Positions 12,901 to 24,900 of a DNA stretch of 64,000 bases are shown here, one piece after another. Made by a program: the position numbers and the translations under genes. A model generated the notes under the pieces. The model was not told the origin of the DNA, did not search any database, and saw only the letters and a program-made list of their open reading frames with translations. The DNA is from Trichopria drosophilae (Eukaryota; Arthropoda; Insecta; Hymenoptera; Diapriidae), in assembly GCA_030407085.1 (NCBI GenBank), contig CM059582.1, forward strand, positions 14,675,501 to 14,739,500. The letters run 5' to 3'. Positions within the stretch are counted from its first letter, which is position 1. Each line of letters starts with the position of its first letter.

Positions 12901-15900
12901 GTGCTACTAAAAAACTTTGTTTACATAATCAGAGGTGTTTAAATTGCTACTTAATTTTCTCCACCTGAACATTTGCATTTGAGATGAGCATGCAATTGTG
13001 GAAAGTTGTGATTAAAATTGGAAAGCGTCCTTACCTGATAAGGTTTCGTCGAGACCCGATACGTGCAGCAGCTTGAGGAAGGTCGAAAATCGTCGTTCCC
13101 GATCAGCCTGCATCGTCTGCATTAGGTCTCCAACCGGAAGTGGGAACATGACTCTGTCGATAGCGTGTGCTATTCCTTGGGGAATTTCAACGTCTCGTTT
13201 ATTCGGAGCGACTCGAGCACCGTTTATCGTTGTTACCTGATCAAGAAATATCGAATAGGAAATCAGTATACCATATTATACGCTTCAGAATATAATAAGA
13301 TTGTTTTCATATAATCTCGACATTAGTGCAAAACGTCACTCTAAAGGAAGTAAATTGCATTTCTTTTCAATCGTGGAACTACAATAGAAGATTTCGATAG
13401 GGGGCATTCAATCTTAGGAACGTTCTTTATTCTGTCAGTGACCCAAAATATCAACAAAACATGTTTGAGTGTTTTAAATATTGCTCAGACAATTATATCT
13501 GCCATTTTGAATTTTTAACTCCTAACTAAAAATTCGTAATCGGTAACCTGAAAACCACCCAGTAATAAGCTTTATATAAATTGAACGAATGATGGAATGA
13601 TGGAACATCTATAGGACGGAAGCCGTCATTTTGAATTTCATGTCTACCATAAATTTCGTATTCAACGTCCAAAAACTCCCGAGTGAATTTCCATGTGTTG
13701 TTACGGCCATATTTTATCCGCCATTTTGACAATTTCATTTTATGCACGTAATCACCGATTCAAAACAAACAGTAACAAGAATGATTCTACTTCAAGGGAT
13801 TTCCATATGCTGTTTTCTTTATATTAGTTCCGCCATTTTTAATTTTGAGACACCATCTTGAAATTCGAAATCCGCAACTCCAAAAACTTTGGAGGAACAT
13901 GAATTTTCATAGGTTGTTACTACCTTAGCAACAACATTCTGGAAAATTGAATGAATTTTTATATTATGCGTCACCCGTATTAAGTCCACCATTTTGAATT
14001 ATGCAAATCTCATAAGCAGTGATCCAAAAACCTCTAAGGACCAAAATTCTGGCGCTTTAAACGACAATTCGGTTTTCTAATATTTGAATAACTTTTTGCA
14101 ATGGATCTGACGCGATATTGGTTCCGCCATCTTGAAACATTCAAATTCACCAGACATTGGTTGAGTATATTACTATATTTTTCCTATTTCTATCAGTCTA
14201 TCTACATAATTTTCCTAGGAACAGAATGAAAAAGAAGATGGTCAATTGTTGCGACACTTTTTTACATTGGAGGTCTTTTGGAGTCGCTAATTACAAATTT
14301 GAGTGCGGTATTCAAAAAGTAAAAATGGAGGAACCAATAAATCATACGAATTTTTAAAATGTTAAGTATCTATTTTTGATGTGTCAAAACCAATAATATA
14401 ATTACAACTTATTGTAAATATATTGTCTATTGTCTGATATATGGACTAAATACTTCACTTACGAGTTGGTACGCCATCTAGTGGAATCGTATCTTAAATT
14501 CTACAAAAATTATCTTCCAAAGTGGATTATTCTATTCAGATAATATACTTCTGTTACATAGAATTTGTGAATCTGTATATTAATAGTAATGATAAAATTG
14601 TCATTTCTTTTTTATTTCTAAATGATATTATATAAAGTATTTGCGGATGAATAAATTTTATTTTTTAAGATAAAATTGGTCAATTTAAAAATAACTGTTA
14701 ATATATATTGTATATAGATGCTAACAACAATATACAGTTTACTTCAAATTTTATCCGCCATTTTAAATTTGTTAAATTTAAGTTTTGATTTTTAATTTAT
14801 CTTCGAATTTTCGAATTTTGTTTGTTTCACATTTTTTATTTATAATGCTTTAATCGAGACTAAAGAATAAATAATTGCGATAAGGATTTAATACTATTGA
14901 TAATTAATGACCATTATCTTTATAAGTAATCAAAACAAACGTCAATCCGTTAGAACAATCACAGACATCGAAACAATTCACAAAGCTACAGTCGTGACGT
15001 TAATGATCTTAGGGACAAACGTTGTCATTAACTCTTGCCTAGTTATCAGTTATTGACATTTACTGCCATGTGAGGTTAAAATTACAATCTTCGCAGTAGG
15101 ATAAACCAATAAGTTTCTTCTACAACTGTTATGCTTTGAATCAGCAATTCACTGACTGACTGAGTTGAAATTATCCATCAGAATCTAAGTACAATGCCTT
15201 TGATCTGTAGGTTACAGTATTGTTGACATTTAATTGACTTTTCTTGATCACAACGTGTAATAAGCTGTGATTTGTGTCCGTTTTAAACCCATGCTCCAAA
15301 TGATTCGTTGATTGCATGTAGACTGTGCTTATTTGACGAAGGTTATGTGGTCATTAACAGTGTGAACCAGTTTCCTTGCCTTTGCTAGTTTCCTTGGGAA
15401 AAAGCGCTATGATCAAGGCCGAAATCCAGGGAACAGCTTGATTTTATATCTACGTGCCCTGGGTACTACCGAGTTCGACCCAACAACTTTATTAGTGACA
15501 CTTAATTTTATCTAAATGTTTGACAGATAATGGTCATTAATTAAAAGTGTATCAACTACCTGTTTTGAGAACAATGCCATCTACAGACACGACTTACATA
15601 ATAATGATTGTCGTAACTATTACTAAAAGCAATAACTTTCCATGATAATGATTTAGTATGTTATAAACTACTTTGTGTTTATTTTTGGATAAAGCCCAAT
15701 AAGAACCCGGCCATTGAATAACCGTTTAAATCAGGGCTAAACCTATGGGATAAACGATGTGTATTTAAAGTTTAAGGAGAAAGTGAAAATAGTGCGTCTT
15801 ACCTAAAATGCTTTTTGATATACCATTTTTACACGCGTTTTAAACGTTTCAGTAGCCGCGTAATCGTTTTATAACCGTTTAATTTATGATTAAAGCAAAA

Positions 15901-18900
15901 AAATACTTTATTCACAAAAAAGTCGTTATTTTATTAATTATTTACCAGAAATCCCAAATTGGTACTTTATTTTTATCGGACCGTTAAATTAACGTTGTAT
16001 TAACGTATATCATAAATAAATATTAAACTGCGTTATGCACATGTTTTAACGTAAATTTAAACTTCTCCTTTAAACGCATTTTAACTTATTATTTATGGTA
16101 CTTCGTAAACGATTTTCTGACGATTAAAATACGTATCGTACAATAAACACGTATTATAAACGTATATGATAAATGCCCATTTAACGGCAGTTTAACCTAT
16201 AAACGTCTGTAATGACTTTTATTAACATAAACCTAAACCGTTCTTAAACGAAGCTTACGTGTAATAAACGTATATTAAACGATAGTGTTTTATTGGGAGT
16301 TTGTAATAATAGTTTAAGTATTCTGATGAATGTTCCGAAATAAGATCAAAATAACAATTTATAGAATGAAATAAGTGTCTAAAAATATGCATTTTTTATT
16401 TTTTACTTTTGCATCGGTGTATGACGTACTGAAAATATTATTTTAAATGACATTATATTTAGTAACTGACGGCAATCTTTTCTTAATCTGCAAGTATATT
16501 TACTTGAATGTATATTTTTTGGTTATATCTTAAATTAAGAAGTACCTCAAACTTGTGCTATTATTTTCAAAATTCAGAAACCGGTGTTGAACTGTGTCTC
16601 GGAACTGTCAATTAAACTTTATATACTGAAAAACTTTAGCAGGTTACATTATCGTTAATTTCAGCAAATGCTTTATTAATGATCAATCAATTTGTCACAA
16701 TATCCGAATCAATCTTAAGCATTGGTACATCTTTTTCCTGTTAACAACATTTGACCCAATTTTCAATCGTCATACTTCCTTAATGACTGTTATGATTTGC
16801 TCAATCGTCACGGAGTTTACCTCAGTCATTATAGAACGTGACTGGCTCATTACTAAATGACTGGATGAATAGCACATAGTCCTGATATTGATTTTGATGA
16901 CGGTAATTGTTTCTTTTTAATTTATAACCATTGTTTAACGAATCTTTATCAAAACTATCAATCGAATGATAATTAAAATGCTTGTTTGAAAGAGCTTAGT
17001 ATCGGCTAATTGAAAACAAATAGAAGAGAGACTGTAAACAGAATTCGACTGAAATTAATAGAGTAGTATTTCATTTATGCGGAAAAATTTGTTTTAATGG
17101 ATGCATAAAAATTACAAAAAAGATTTAAATTTAATGTTCGATTAAGCAATGGATAATGTATTTGATTTAAATTTTAGCATATGTCATATCTAAAATGTTT
17201 AAACTTTCAAAATTTCATTATGACATGAACCTTATTAAGGCCGGTCAAACTCATTTATCATGAATGATAATTTCACTTTTTCGGAGCGTTTAATTATATT
17301 AATGTCCTTCGCAAGGACCTTTTACACAAACTCCACCTAGCCATACTTTAAACGACATACAAGTCAGTAATATTTCATATAGCAACAAACCAACTTTGAG
17401 GATTATTCAATGATGCATTCATTTTTTGGATCAGATCACTAAAAAAGTTGGTTCTTTAAGGGTATTCTAATTAATAGTGAATAATTGTAATATTGCTATA
17501 TTTATTTGCTGTTTACGTGTACAATGACGAAATTTGGACGTTTAAGTATGAATAAAATAAAAAATGCAGGTTATTATAGAATGAAAAGAAAAACCTAATA
17601 ATATCGAATTTAATTCTATACTACAAAGTGTTTTATTGTAGGTGTCTGGGAATATAGACAAGTATAAGTAAACTTGGTAAAGTCAAACTTACTATCTACT
17701 ACGTGGGATAACTATGTACGTATTTGACCCTTTTCATGCCAAAAGGCCACAATTATTTTGTGATTATAAGTGAATATTTGTCTGTGTAATGATAAGCAAA
17801 AAAATGTTAAAACCATATTTTCTGACGTACTTTTGTCCGTACTTTGGAAATCTGCTATTAGTTTTGTTTTATGACGTTTCATTTTTCAAAATGGTGGCTA
17901 ATTTACAAAAAATGTGATTTTAAAAATTTGTTTATTTGCTTAGCGTACTGGATAACAATGTTCCCGTTGTCGGATCTGTACAAGCGTCTGGATCCTGTGG
18001 AATAATAACTTCAATTAAAATTTAAGCGACGCAGGATGTCAAAATTCAAAATGGAGGCTTTTACACGTATTTTTTACGTTTTTTTTTCATTTTATTTTAC
18101 GCTTTTAGCCCATGACATTTACTTTTTTAATAGATTTATTATATTTATCTCAGTTTGATTTCGATTATGAAAGAAAATTGAATATTCTCCGCAATTTTTA
18201 ATTCCATGTTATCTTATATTGTTATTTTCTTGCATAATCGATATGAAACTGAGATATACATAATAAATCTATATTTATAATAAAAATATAATATTTTCAG
18301 CCATTTTGAATTCCATATCATCTTGTATTGCTATTTTCTAGCATAATCGGTACCAGATTGAGATAAATATAACAAAACTCTTCAAAAAGTAAGCGCCAGG
18401 CGCTGAAAACATAAAATAAAATGAAAAAAACACGTAAAAGCCGCCATATTGGATGGGCCATTTTGAATTTTGACATTCTGCGTGGCCTAAATTTTAGGTG
18501 ATTGTTCCACAGGATCTAGAAACTTGTACCGATCCGACAACAGAAACATTATTAGTCAGTACTTAAAACAAATAACATTTGAAAAATCGCGGGTTTTTGC
18601 AAATTAACCGCCATTTTAAAAATATCAAACGTTTTAGAACAAAAGTAATAGCAGATTTGAAAAGTGCGAACAAAAATACGTCAAAAAATATGCTTTTAAA
18701 ATTTTTTTGCTTATCATTATACAGATAAATATTCACTTGAAAAACATGCCAACATTATGGCCGTTTGGCATGGAAAGGGTTAAAGGAACTATATCTCAGA
18801 ACACTTTCAGATTATGTTAAACTGCCAAAATTACTAAAAGATCAGGTTAGGTTATGTTAGGTTAGACATTTCTTGATATCTGGCTTTATTGTCAATATCT

Positions 18901-21900
18901 TCGAATCAATAAGTAAAAATTGATTAAAAGGCATGTTTACTGTTCGATTTTCGGACAACTTAATTCGATCTTCTTGTGAAACACATGAAAAAATACCAGA
19001 GGAACGATCAGAAGTTAAAAATTAAATATTATATCTTGAATTTGAAGACACATCGTTTTCAATACATTAAGGTCCAAACGGACACTTTTTCATGGTGTTT
19101 GCAACTGAAGAGATGCTAAACCACTCGCTTCTGACGTGGAATTGATCGAATTTTACGAATCTGCGATTAAAATTTAAGAAAAATGCAAATCCAAACCGCT
19201 GTGTTCAATATATCCAAAAAAGTTTTTTTACTGAAAATATTGTTTCAACAAGATTTTTGCATTGAAATCGCGTATAGTAAAGTAAAAAAAAAGCGTCCAC
19301 GGACCTTAAACTTTAAAATATATGCACTACAATTATTAATTTCACGATATTTATATCCAAAATGAAGGCTAGGTGTACGAATGTTGACATACTACTTCGT
19401 TTTTCCAAAACAAAAATTTTTGTGCATAATCTGATATGTTAAGCCATGCAACGTCCTTGATAACAAATCTATTATTCAACTTTATAAATTCAAAGTAGCG
19501 AACCTAAAATTCGTGATCTACGGTCCATAAGCCCTTACATATAAATTACTATGAATAAAATTGAAAAGAAATTTAAATTTTTTGCATTTTTCTTAAATTT
19601 TAATTGTAGATTAAAAACGTACACGGAGAAAAATAATCAGCAAAATCAGCCGAAAAATCCGCAGATTCTACCAATTTTATCCTATAGGGACAGCTGTTGG
19701 AATTCCGTTAGGGATAGCCGATAATTTCAGCTAAATTTACTGAAAAAGTCCGCAAATTTAACGGAACAAATCTGCTAATGTAGCGGAAATTAAGAGCTAA
19801 GCGCGAATTGACTAGGGTTAAGGCTACATTAGCGGAATCAAAACAGCTAAAATTGCATATATTTTCGGCAATTCCAGCCGAAAATTTTAGATGATATGAA
19901 TCAGCTAATCCAGTGGAGTCATTTTTCTCCGTGTATAGTTCAATAAATTTCACGTCAGAATTTAGCGATCTAGAATTTTTTCAATCCCGGAAATATATGA
20001 AAAATAGACGTTGAAAACTTCCATGACAAAGTGTCCCTTTGGTACTTAACGGGTTAAGACACCTAAATCAAGACACATTTTGAAAATGGACACTTCAAAT
20101 GTGTTAGCGACTTGGAAGTGCCTTGGAAGTCATCAATAAGACACCCATTTGCAATGTATGTGCAATTAAATAGAAACTAATTTTCCTTTCCATTTCAGGC
20201 CACTTCTATTGGCATTTTTATTTTTCAATACACTTTCGTTAGATAGGTATATTACTAGAAAAATAACATGCTATATAAATTTAAACAATCGAAAGTCAAG
20301 TTTCGAAGCCAATTAGATGATTTGAAAACACCGGCTTCTTTAATCCATAAATTAATAAGTCAAATACAACGTGTTTTGAAAAATAGTGAATTCCGTTTAG
20401 AAACCTACCAAATGTTTGCAAAAATTTGTTCTGAAATGTTTGTGCTGTATGTGGAATATATAATTTTTGCATACTACAACCATTTTAAAATGTAACTTAA
20501 TAAGTTTTGATATAGTAAACCTAAAAATAGTTTTACAACAATAAAGAAGACCGTTGTTAATGTATTGTGTCAGCGACACAAGAAACTCGATCTTATTCAT
20601 CAGATTTTTTGGTAATTATTTCTAAAAACATATCCGGCTATTAAACTTCTTAACTATCTTGAGGGGAAGCTAAATACTTTCTCGCGTTTCAACTTCGCTT
20701 TTACTGACGCTCTGATATCTCTATGATTTGTCAGGTTCTTGATTTCAATAGCTAACAAATTTCCTTTGTCTTCTAAGGGACATCACTAGTGTATAATATT
20801 GTAAAAATTGTTTATTTTACATATTTTTATACCGTTAACTAGAATTTTTCGTCCCTAGGTCGCAAAATGACATTTCGCGCCCCAGGATTTTGGAGGTCCG
20901 AGGACCATTACCGGATTTTGCGGCCTACTGCGACAAAAAATTACTTGTATATCACAAATCGATCATCTAAAGTGCAACCACCATTAACCATGAAATCGGT
21001 AACTTTAACCTTGTTTTTCTAGAAACTACTTTTGCCAAATTTTATTATACTATGACTTAAATATATATCACCCGATAGATTTGATTCTTATTGCTGCTTC
21101 TTTTATATATGAATGTTTCTCCATAATATAAATCTGTAGTGCCTCGAGTGATTGCGAATAAGTCGCTGATTTTTTTATTTTTTTTGTTGCCAAAAAAGTA
21201 TCATGTGCTTTTTTATATCGTTACTTTTTTCTATTTTTATTGGTCACTTTTTATTTCTACCGTTATATTACAAGTTTTAAAAATCGACATAACATATTTC
21301 GTCCAACAATTCTACATTTTTCAAAACAAAAATAACTTTTTGTTAGCGAAATGCAATTTTTTTGTTAACAAAAAAAAAATAACAATTTCCGAAACTTTTT
21401 GAATTTAGTTTTTTTCTACATTCAAGATGAAGTTTTTATCATTGATTAAAAAAAATTACCCTCCATCAGTTTCACCCGAAAATAAAAGGGTAAAGAACAA
21501 CAAAAATTCTTAACCTAACTTTTTATATTTAATTTTTTTTAATTTCACATTTAAAGTTTTCTATTCACTCTCCAATATTGAAAATAATGGGGGATTTTAA
21601 AAAAGTAGAAAAAAAATAAATACAAAAAGTGTAGGAAACTGTTTTTTTTTTAAAGAAAAAGTGGCAAATGAACTATGAAAAATAGTTCAAATCTGAGAAT
21701 TTTCCGGACAAAATATAGAATGCTAATTTTTTTTAGATTGTTTCCCCCTCCCTTAAGTTTACTATTCGAGGATAAAGTCAATCAAGGAGTGATTATTTAA
21801 AATAAATTACAAAAAGAAAGAATTACATGGAAGTTTTGGAACAAGTATTTTTTCCATCTTGAAATGAAAAGTGCTTTTTAACCACGAAAAATTACTTAAC

Positions 21901-24900
21901 ACTAATTAATTAAATTATTTTTTTGAAAAATTTAGATTTTTCCTGATGAAATGTATTATGGCCATTTTTCAAAATCATTTTTCAATTTATTTAAAAGCAA
22001 ATTTCAATTTTTTTTAATCCTTCACAAGCGGTCGTACTAGTGAGATTTCTTAAGACTGACTTAGTTTCGGAATGTGTTTACTCTGCTGTGCAGATCCCGA
22101 CAATATTAATTTTAACATTCATGGTAGTCTCTTTTTTTTACCTACGTAACAACACAGGAGTTGTAAAAACATACGATCATTTAATTGCAAATTTCGAATC
22201 TTGCTCAACACTCGTCAGAATGTAAATAATTGTTCAAATCATGAATATAGAATTAAGATTGAATCCCTTGAGTATGATTGGTTATTCATCACTGGATGTT
22301 AATCAATTCTGAACCGACAACTTGATCGTCTATAATTTTGTACGTTATTTACCTAAGCTATTTATAAATTAAGAATATACATGTAATTAAGTAAGAGACG
22401 ACTTAAGTCATTACTTGCCTTAATGTCGTTCCATTCGTGATCGTGCATGGAGTACACGTTGACTCTCAGTTGCGTTCCAGCGAGACTAACACCAGTCATT
22501 TCGTCTTGTAAACTTTCGATTCGGAAAGCTCCCGGAACGACATGATGAAGAAGAAGCTGCGAAAAAATTTCATTTTTTTAGAAAAGTCATTAGTTGGCAT
22601 TTACTTTCATTCAGTCGTATACAAAATGCTCGCACGGATTCCCATTCATTTACGTCAGTACTGAATCCATAGGAGTTCAGAATCAACATAAATATTCATG
22701 AGAAATCGTGCGTAATTGCATTTCTTGAGTAGAAGGACAAATGTTTGCCTTTACCCCGCTCAAAAGACGTGGATTGTCACGGAATTTCTGTTCCGCCTTT
22801 TCCGGCCCTCCGAGTTGAACCAGGAGTGTTCGGAACGCCTTGTCAGTTGGCACAAAGATTGTATATGGACCTGCAATCAAATTACACATAATTCAGATGA
22901 ATTTTCCTATGAAATTTTCGAAAATAATTTTCATTGGTCGTGAGGTGTCCCCTGCTCATCCACGATCAGCGTAATTGCTAATTAAAGAGTTCAATTAAGG
23001 AGAACGCATACTTTTGCAATATATCCGCAAGAAAATGTTAAGAATTGGAGAAAGGAAATTGCCTGATTGATTATAGGACTTTGAGAGCAATAACTTAATG
23101 CTGGCATTACCATTCACAATTATAACGCGTGAGAATATTGCTGATTGGTTGTGTGAAATAGCCGTGTAATACAATTCCTTTCCTACTACAAAGGAAAACT
23201 CGCGTAATATTTGCGTCGTTTCCGATCGAAGCTATTTATTTATTGCGAGTCATTTAATTTTTTTTATCCGGTGCTGCCGTACGAGAAGCCTCGCCATTAT
23301 TGCCTATTAAATGTCGCCAAACAATCGACCGTTTAACCTATCCAACAGCTCCGTACACCAGGGAAAATCTAGGGAGTCGCCATTTGCGTTGGAGATAACA
23401 ATGACAATAATTGGTGCTAACGAAGGCATCGAAAAATGAAGCGGCGATATGATTTGTCGTTTAGGAAAGTAACCGTTGATGGGGACAGCTATCGTTCGCT
23501 GAAGCCCTCAAGCGGTAAACAATCGAAACGAAGGCCGATAACGATAATTAAAGGCTAGTAATAAGATTGCAAGGCGGGAGTGTGGAAACGGTCTGGGCCT
23601 GAGCGACTCTTGTTACAATCGGTTCTCTGCTGCATTAAAGGGTGACGAAATGCGAAAGGCCTCGCTCTCTCTCGTGAGAACTTCGATGCCGAGAACGTCG
23701 CAGGGCAAATTTTGCGGAAGCATGAACTCATAATCGTTTTACGGGCAGATTTTCAAATCGTTCTTTCGGTTCGATTTACGTGTCGAGTGCTACTTTATTA
23801 CCTTCGTTATTAGCCCCCGTTAACGAGGCCTAAATACGAAGATTTTTGCTCACGCGAAGTTACGGTATCTGTCGATTAGGCAATTTTCGGCGAATATAAT
23901 AATAGGAAAAGAGACAAAGGGCGACTGAAAGTTTCACAATTATACCGAAACACCGTGTCCGGTCATTAGGCAACACGTAAATATGACATTAACTCTTTCC
24001 TCGAGATGTTCGTGCATCCCACTTATGCTGTACCTGATGTTTGCAGCTGATAGCGGACTGTTTTAACACCACGCGACCCTCAACGTATAATTTTGTTTCC
24101 GCGGAGGTGTTAGCCCGTCATGAAAAAGAAGAAATATTTTTGGATGTTCAAACAATAGGTGATTGTTGACAAAGACCTGCACTCTACTTTTGTTGCCGAA
24201 TAAAAATGTCCTAATTACATAGGGGACCACCTCATTTACAATTATGATAAAGGACTTACCAGTCTCATTCAGAACATTGTCCAGTCCAGATTCCCTCAGG
24301 TACTTGGACATTGCAAAAAGTCCCTCTTTCCGCAACAAGTTAGATAAAGTCTCTGCCGCCGTTGGCGCTGCACTAGTAGTTTTTTCGTAACTTCCTTCAG
24401 TGATTGTATTGCCCCTCGTGGTACTTGAAACTGCTCGTGGAACGGTAGAAGTCACAGGCCTAGCGTTGAAATGTACATAAGGGTTAGCCGTTTGCGTGTA
24501 ACTAGGGCTTGAAGATTGGGTATAGGATGGGGTTGTCGATGGACTATTTCTTTCCCTATGCTGATTGGTCAAAGTTGTCGAGCTGTATCCTTTCTTTCCT
24601 GATGAAGTCGGATACTTTAAGGTCACGTGACCTGTTGACTTTGGAGTAGTTCCCAAAGTGACGAGATTATTGTAGACATGTCCGGAAACAGAGGATGCGG
24701 AAGTCACGTATTTGTCGGTTGATGAAACAGAATTTGGAGATACGGAGACATATGGGCCTCTCGTAGGACTGACCGTTGGCCTAAACGTTGTTGGTATCAT
24801 ACTTTCGCGAATCTCGGAAGATTGAGCTGATTGAGAGTATCTTGGACGTTCCGTCGACAAATTTTTGGTACTTGGAGGAGGAAGCTTGATTTCACCCTTT

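Larger units (their letters stand above)
6990..13034. other. mfas intron 5: repeats, no gene recognised
   Basis: Holds a palindromic element (8234-8336), a TGTCGG repeat (9145-9335), the CATGAAAAA minisatellite (9833-10010), a degenerate repeat of about 165 bases at 10080-10330, a short TATATA microsatellite near 10483, and the large foldback element at 11547-12712. A GTCA-rich segment at about 7900-8170 resembles those in intron 4. Open frames are short and low in complexity. Confidence 0.5.
13237..22418. other. mfas intron 4: repeat-rich, no gene recognised
   Basis: 9.2 kb between exons 4 and 5. It holds the CGCCATTTT tandem repeat, GTCA-rich degenerate segments on both sides (14890-15560 and 16640-16930) of a CCCAATAA element, and two foldback elements, one with a nested MITE. 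From 20060 to 22400 it is AT-rich sequence with T- and A-runs and nothing recognisable. Confidence 0.5.

Noticed and set aside
22683..22754. Extension of the exon 3 frame past RLLSG
   Set aside because: The continuation loses FAS1 similarity at a GTAAAG donor; exon 4 resumes the domain in frame.
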